Shown in pieces: positions 15,259 to 22,064 of a stretch of 22,064 nt of DNA. A program made the translations under genes and the position numbers. The DNA lies in contig CAYGSG010000045.1 in the NCBI GenBank assembly GCA_964352615.1, forward strand, positions 1 to 22,064. The letters run 5' to 3'. The notes under the pieces are model-generated. The model was not told the DNA's origin and did no database searches. It worked only from the letters and a program-made list of their open reading frames with translations. Each line of letters begins with the position of its first letter. Position 1 is the first letter of the stretch. This DNA is from OFTM382 sp964352615 (GTDB lineage Bacteria > Planctomycetota > Phycisphaerae > Phycisphaerales > UBA1924).

Positions 15259-17099
15259 TCCACCGTCACGCTCTTGGCGAGGTTCCTCGGCTTGTCCACA
15301 TCGTGGCCCCGCAGCAACGCCGCGTGGTACGCCATCAGTTGCAGCGGCACCACGGTCACCAGCGGGCTCAGCGCCTCGGGCACGTCCGGCACGTACAGCA
15401 CGTCCTCGGCCAGCGACTCGATCTGCTTGTCGCCCTCGGTCGCGACGGCGATGACGTGCCCGCCGCGGCTGCGGACTTCCTCGATGTTGTTGAGCACCTT
15501 GTCGTATTGCGGGCCTTGGTTGGCGATGAAGACTACGGGCATGCCGTCGTCGATCAGGGCGATCGGGCCGTGCTTCATCTCGGCTGCGGGCATGCCCTCG
15601 GCGTGGATGTAGCTGATTTCCTTGAGCTTGAGCGCGCCCTCGAGCGCCGTCGGGTAGTTGTAACCCCGGCCGAGGAAGAGCCAGTTGTCGCGCTCGACGT
15701 GCTTCTCGGTGACCTTGCGGATCTGATCGTTGGTATCGAGCACGCGCTCGATGAGATCGGGGATCTGTTCGAGCTGGGCCATGACGCGGGCGGAGGCCTC
15801 GGGGCTCATGAAGCGCCGGCGAGCCATGAACAGGGCGATCATGGTGAGCACCATGACCTGGCCCGTAAAGGCCTTGGTCGAGGCGACGCCGATCTCGGGG
15901 CCTACGCGCAGGTACACGCCGGCATCGGTATCGCGCGCGATGGTCGAGCCGACCACATTGATCACGCCGAGCGACAGCGCGCCCCGGCTCTTGGCCTCGC
16001 GGAGTGCTGCGAGCGTATCGGCGGTCTCGCCCGACTGGCTGACGGCGAGCACCACGCTGCCCTCTTCGATGATCGGGTTACGGTAACGGAACTCGCTTGC
16101 GTACTCGCACTCGCAGGGGATCTTGGCGAAGTCTTCGAGCAGGTACTCCCCGATCATGGCGGCGTGCAGCGCGGTGCCCTGCGCGGTCAGGATGACCCGC
16201 TTGGAGCGGACGAGTTCCTTGGAGAATTCTTCGAGCCCGCCGAGCACAACGGTGCCCTCGCGCTTATCGAGCCGGCCCTTCATGCAGAGCCGAAGCGAGT
16301 TGGGCTGCTCGTAGATTTCCTTGAGCATGTAGTGGGTGAACGCGCCGAGTTCGATCTCGCCGAGCTCGAGTTCGAGCTTCATCACTTTGGGGCTGAGTTC
16401 CACGTCATCCACGGTCGAGGTGCGGAACCCCTCGCGGGTAATCTTGACGACGTTGTAGTCGTCGAGCGTGATGGCCTGGGTGGCGTGGGCGATGATCGCG
16501 CTGGCGTCCGACGCCACGATGTACTCGCCCGCGCCGATGCCGATGAGCAGCGGGCTGCCCTTGCGCGCGCACACCATCACCTCCGGCTCACGCTCGCACG
16601 TCACCACGATCGCGTACGCGCCCGTGACCTCGCGCAGCGCCGCCTGCACCGCCTTCTCAAGGTCGACGCCCTGCTCGGGGTCGTACAGCTCACCGATGAG
16701 CATCGCGAGCACCTCGGTGTCGGTCTCGCTTCGAAACGTGTGGCCCTGCTCCTGGAGGTAGGTGCGGAGCGCGGCGTAGTTCTCGATGATGCCGTTGTGG
16801 ACGATGGCGATGCCGAGTTGGTCGTCGGTGTGGGGGTGGGCGTTGGCCTCGGTGACCCCGCCGTGGGTCGCCCAGCGGGTATGGGCGATGCCCACAGAAC
16901 CCTTGAACCCGCCGGCGGCTTCGAGCTTGGCTTCGAGATTGGCGACTCGGCCCACGGCTCGGCAGACGTGCTGATGCCCGTCGGGCTCGATGACCGCGAC
17001 CCCCGCCGAGTCGTAGCCCCGGTACTCCAGCCGTTTGAGGCCCTCTAGAAGGATGCTCTCCGCCCGCTTGGAGCCGATGTACGCGATAATGCCACACAT
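15255..17099 (-). CDS. glmS: glutamine--fructose-6-phosphate aminotransferase (isomerizing)
   Basis: GlmS makes glucosamine 6-phosphate from fructose 6-phosphate and glutamine, the first committed step toward UDP-GlcNAc. The 614-residue product starts MCGIIAYIG, so Cys2 becomes the N-terminal nucleophile of the glutaminase (Ntn) domain, which also shows LEYRGYDSAG, HTRWATHGG and HNGIIENYAALR. Two SIS isomerase domains follow, with AVSQSGETADTLAALREAK and GPEIGVASTKAFTGQ in the first and GRGYNYPTALEGALKLKEISY plus AEMKHGPIALID in the second. The C terminus PRNLAKSVTVE carries the conserved Lys and VTVE ending. AGGAAGG seven bases before the ATG confirms the start against an open extension to 17162. 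Three small membrane-protein genes follow on the same strand, the first overlapping by four bases. Confidence 0.98.
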   Translation of the reverse strand: MCGIIAYIGSKRAESILLEGLKRLEYRGYDSAGVAVIEPDGHQHVCRAVGRVANLEAKLEAAGGFKGSVGIAHTRWATHGGVTEANAHPHTDDQLGIAIVHNGIIENYAALRTYLQEQGHTFRSETDTEVLAMLIGELYDPEQGVDLEKAVQAALREVTGAYAIVVTCEREPEVMVCARKGSPLLIGIGAGEYIVASDASAIIAHATQAITLDDYNVVKITREGFRTSTVDDVELSPKVMKLELELGEIELGAFTHYMLKEIYEQPNSLRLCMKGRLDKREGTVVLGGLEEFSKELVRSKRVILTAQGTALHAAMIGEYLLEDFAKIPCECEYASEFRYRNPIIEEGSVVLAVSQSGETADTLAALREAKSRGALSLGVINVVGSTIARDTDAGVYLRVGPEIGVASTKAFTGQVMVLTMIALFMARRRFMSPEASARVMAQLEQIPDLIERVLDTNDQIRKVTEKHVERDNWLFLGRGYNYPTALEGALKLKEISYIHAEGMPAAEMKHGPIALIDDGMPVVFIANQGPQYDKVLNNIEEVRSRGGHVIAVATEGDKQIESLAEDVLYVPDVPEALSPLVTVVPLQLMAYHAALLRGHDVDKPRNLAKSVTVE

Positions 17100-17356
17100 G
17101 ATCGGACCTTCCTGGCGAGCCCGCAGCGGGACCGGCCTGCACGCTTGGTGCCCCGGGGTCATCGGCCCATCTGGAGGGCGGATTGACCCTGGCGCTGGCG
17201 ATACACAGACGGTACGACCCCCAAATGGACAAAGATCGTTAGGGGAGAGCCCCCAGCCGTGAAATCACTGATCCCGCAATGGGAACCACGGGTGGACGTT
17301 GGTACCTTTAAGACCGCCCAGCCTGAGCCGGAACAGGCCAGTAAGCGAGCCCGTCA
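17100..17356. other. divergent intergenic region between glmS and the exported-protein gene
   Basis: Promoters for two divergent genes should lie within these 257 bases. Apart from the glmS ribosome site I see no convincing -35/-10 pair. A TTGTCC on the minus strand (complement of 17225-17230 region) lacks a properly spaced -10. No riboswitch or glmS-ribozyme core is visible. Confidence 0.35.
17107..17113 (-). promoter_or_regulatory. ribosome binding site for glmS
   Basis: On the minus strand AGGAAGG is followed by seven bases and the ATG at 17099. It fixes the start at the codon before the catalytic cysteine, as the Ntn mechanism requires. Confidence 0.75.
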
Positions 17357-18193
17357 ATGATGAAACCGATGAAACCGATGAAGACCTCGATCGCCCTATC
17401 GCTGATCCTCGTAAGCACTTCCATCGCGGGCGCTCAGGACGAGGCCCCGCTCCGCGGCCCGAGTGTCGAGCCCGTCGAACGCCGATCGCTCGTGCCCACG
17501 GGCATGGGGGGGATGACCTACGCCGCTGGCTCCCTCGACCAACGGCCCGAGATCGCAGCCATCGACCTGCTCGAACTGGACGAGCAAGCCCGCGCGAGTG
17601 TCGATGCCCTGCTGCTTGAGCACACGCGGGCGACCGACGCGGTGTTCATGGACCACCTGCTCCAGATCCAGGGCTGGGTGGAGTCGCTGCAATCGGGCAC
17701 GATCCGCGAGCGGCTGGGAGCTGCCCAGGAGATCAGGACAGCGTTTGAGCCGGTCTCGGCTCTCGGGCCAATCGCTGACCGCGTCAAGGCAGCGCTTCCG
17801 AGCGAGCAAGGCGAGCGGTACGACGCGCTGATCGCGGAGTACGAGCACGCCCGCGAGTCGGAGGCCAGGCGCAAGGCCGAGGCAGCGGGCGTGAAATTCG
17901 AGCCCATCGGCTACAAGATCACCCGGCACTTCGAGAAGCTGGGCCAGGATATTGCGGCCTCGTACGAGCGCACGCTGGTCAGCGCGGGCGAGGACTTTGA
18001 GGCTTTTCTGTCATCGGCCCAGCTCAGCCACCAGGGCGAGGCCAAGGTCCGGCAAGCCACCATGGAGCTGATCGAGCGCACGGGCTTCAAGCCCACGCCC
18101 GAACAACGGCTCCAGGCGTTCATGCAGATTATGGGCGAGCTTGAACCCGATGACCGTGGCAAGCTGCTGCGGGCATCCTTGCAGGATCGCTGA
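17357..18193 (+). CDS. exported helical protein of unknown function
   Basis: No family is recognised. The 278-residue product starts with an n-region of repeated MKP units, a hydrophobic core (SIALSLILVSTSIAG) and probable cleavage after AGA or AGAQ near residue 26, so it should be exported. The mature part is rich in Glu, Ala, Leu and Arg and predicted mainly helical, with no TM segment and no cysteine. Around residues 65-100 (RPEIAAIDLLELDEQARASVDALLLEHTR) it resembles Spy/CpxP-like helical periplasmic proteins only in general character. Four in-frame ATGs occur within the first eight codons because of a short ATGAAACCG repeat, so the exact start is ambiguous. It is divergent from glmS across 257 bases and precedes carB by 117 bases; no functional link is evident. 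Confidence 0.7.
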   Translation: MMKPMKPMKTSIALSLILVSTSIAGAQDEAPLRGPSVEPVERRSLVPTGMGGMTYAAGSLDQRPEIAAIDLLELDEQARASVDALLLEHTRATDAVFMDHLLQIQGWVESLQSGTIRERLGAAQEIRTAFEPVSALGPIADRVKAALPSEQGERYDALIAEYEHARESEARRKAEAAGVKFEPIGYKITRHFEKLGQDIAASYERTLVSAGEDFEAFLSSAQLSHQGEAKVRQATMELIERTGFKPTPEQRLQAFMQIMGELEPDDRGKLLRASLQDR

Positions 18194-18297
18194 TCTGTTC
18201 TCGTGAACCAAGCCGTCGACGCTGGCGGGCGGCGGGTCTATGCTCCTTGAGTTTGCGCGCGGCCGAGCCTTGTGCTGGACCGGCTGGGCGCACGCGT

Positions 18298-18302
18298 GGA
18301 GA
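18298..18302 (+). promoter_or_regulatory. ribosome binding site for carB
   Basis: GGAGA is followed by eight bases and the ATG at 18311, giving a protein beginning MPRRDDLKTILILGSGP like other CarB proteins. This decides against an in-frame GTG at 18272. Confidence 0.7.
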
Positions 18303-18310
18303 CAGCGCCC

Positions 18311-21919
<3,609 letters not shown>

Positions 21920-21929
21920 CTTGTTGTAA

Positions 21930-22010
21930 GACGGGCATCTTGCCCGTCGGATTGGGCATCTGCTGGTGGGACGGGCATCTTGCCCGTCGGATTGGGCATC
22001 TGCTGGTGGG
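21930..22010. repeat. exact 40-base tandem duplication with hairpins after carB
   Basis: Two identical 40-base units occupy 21931-21970 and 21971-22010. Each contains the hairpin GACGGGC-ATCTT-GCCCGTC (21930-21948 and 21970-21988), which is the reverse complement of the second hairpin of the carB element. The unit also carries GGATTGGGCATCTGCTGGTG as spacer. The first hairpin begins 11 bases after the carB stop, so it may also act on carB mRNA 3' ends, although there is no T tract. Confidence 0.88.
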
Positions 22011-22019
22011 ACGGTTCTC

Positions 22020-22038
22020 GACGGGCAAGATGCCCGTA
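22020..22038. repeat. further palindromic hairpin, opposite orientation
   Basis: GACGGGC-AAGAT-GCCCGTA is the AAGAT-loop version of the same hairpin, with the last arm base changed. It faces opposite to the two tandem copies just upstream. Together with them it forms a larger inverted arrangement resembling the carB element (ACGG-TTCTCGACGGGC occurs between). Confidence 0.8.
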
Positions 22039-22064
22039 CCCCCCAAGACCAAGCCAACCCAGAA

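Noticed and set aside
15303..17048. 581-codon plus-strand frame opposite glmS
   Set aside because: The translation is low complexity in Asp/Gly/Leu/His with no domain, and glmS on the other strand is certain.
17100..17356. Possible glmS ribozyme or riboswitch before glmS
   Set aside because: No recognisable catalytic core or aptamer motif; the ribozyme is known mainly from Gram-positive bacteria.

Overview
The window is about 22 kb of GC-rich (roughly two thirds G+C) bacterial chromosome, packed with genes on both strands. It looks like Planctomycetota, possibly Phycisphaerae. This rests on three things: the gene content, including zinc-ribbon/two-TM proteins and exported proteins with no recognisable family; the SecG with a long acidic/proline tail; and the palindromic repeats that translate to TGFQPV...GQDARPT-type peptides, which I associate from memory with planctomycete genomes. 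The assignment is an inference. No tRNA, rRNA, CRISPR array, transposase, integrase or phage gene was found.

Layout. 1-4.65 kb (+): tpiA (triosephosphate isomerase), secG (translocon subunit), a YicC-family endoribonuclease, an APH-like kinase overlapping its stop codon, and an exported PDZ protein. 4.75-7.51 kb (-): a large GH35 beta-galactosidase homologue with altered active-site positions, convergent with the PDZ gene across a short degenerate repeat array. 7.73-9.63 kb (+): a TolC-like outer-membrane efflux lipoprotein, with no pump genes nearby. 9.64-11.98 kb (-): a GNAT acetyltransferase and a decarboxylating 6-phosphogluconate dehydrogenase (gnd). 11.98-12.41 kb: a 430-base stretch without protein genes that has an AT-rich promoter-like segment, five predicted hairpins and a strong intrinsic terminator, all on the + strand; I propose a small structured RNA here. 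12.41-13.54 kb (-): a translationally coupled DUF2071/DUF393 pair. 13.7-17.1 kb (-): glmS followed downstream by a four-TM protein and two paralogous zinc-ribbon membrane proteins in a tightly packed arrangement with lower GC. 17.36-18.19 kb (+): an exported helical protein of unknown function. 18.31-21.92 kb (+): carB, the large subunit of carbamoyl-phosphate synthetase. 21.93-22.04 kb: hairpin repeats.

Most genes are housekeeping: glycolysis and pentose phosphate pathway (tpiA, gnd), amino-sugar synthesis for the envelope (glmS), pyrimidine/arginine precursors (carB), secretion (secG) and RNA turnover (yicC). They do not form a single pathway. The most interesting signal is in and after carB. 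A roughly 60-bp palindromic element made of two hairpins lies in frame inside the carB coding sequence and adds about 20 residues to a normally conserved enzyme. The same hairpin family occurs three more times just after the carB stop, in both orientations, partly as an exact 40-bp tandem duplication. This looks like a non-autonomous REP/MITE-like element able to insert into genes without breaking them, similar in concept to the Rickettsia palindromic elements. The second point of interest is the candidate RNA at 12.15-12.39 kb.
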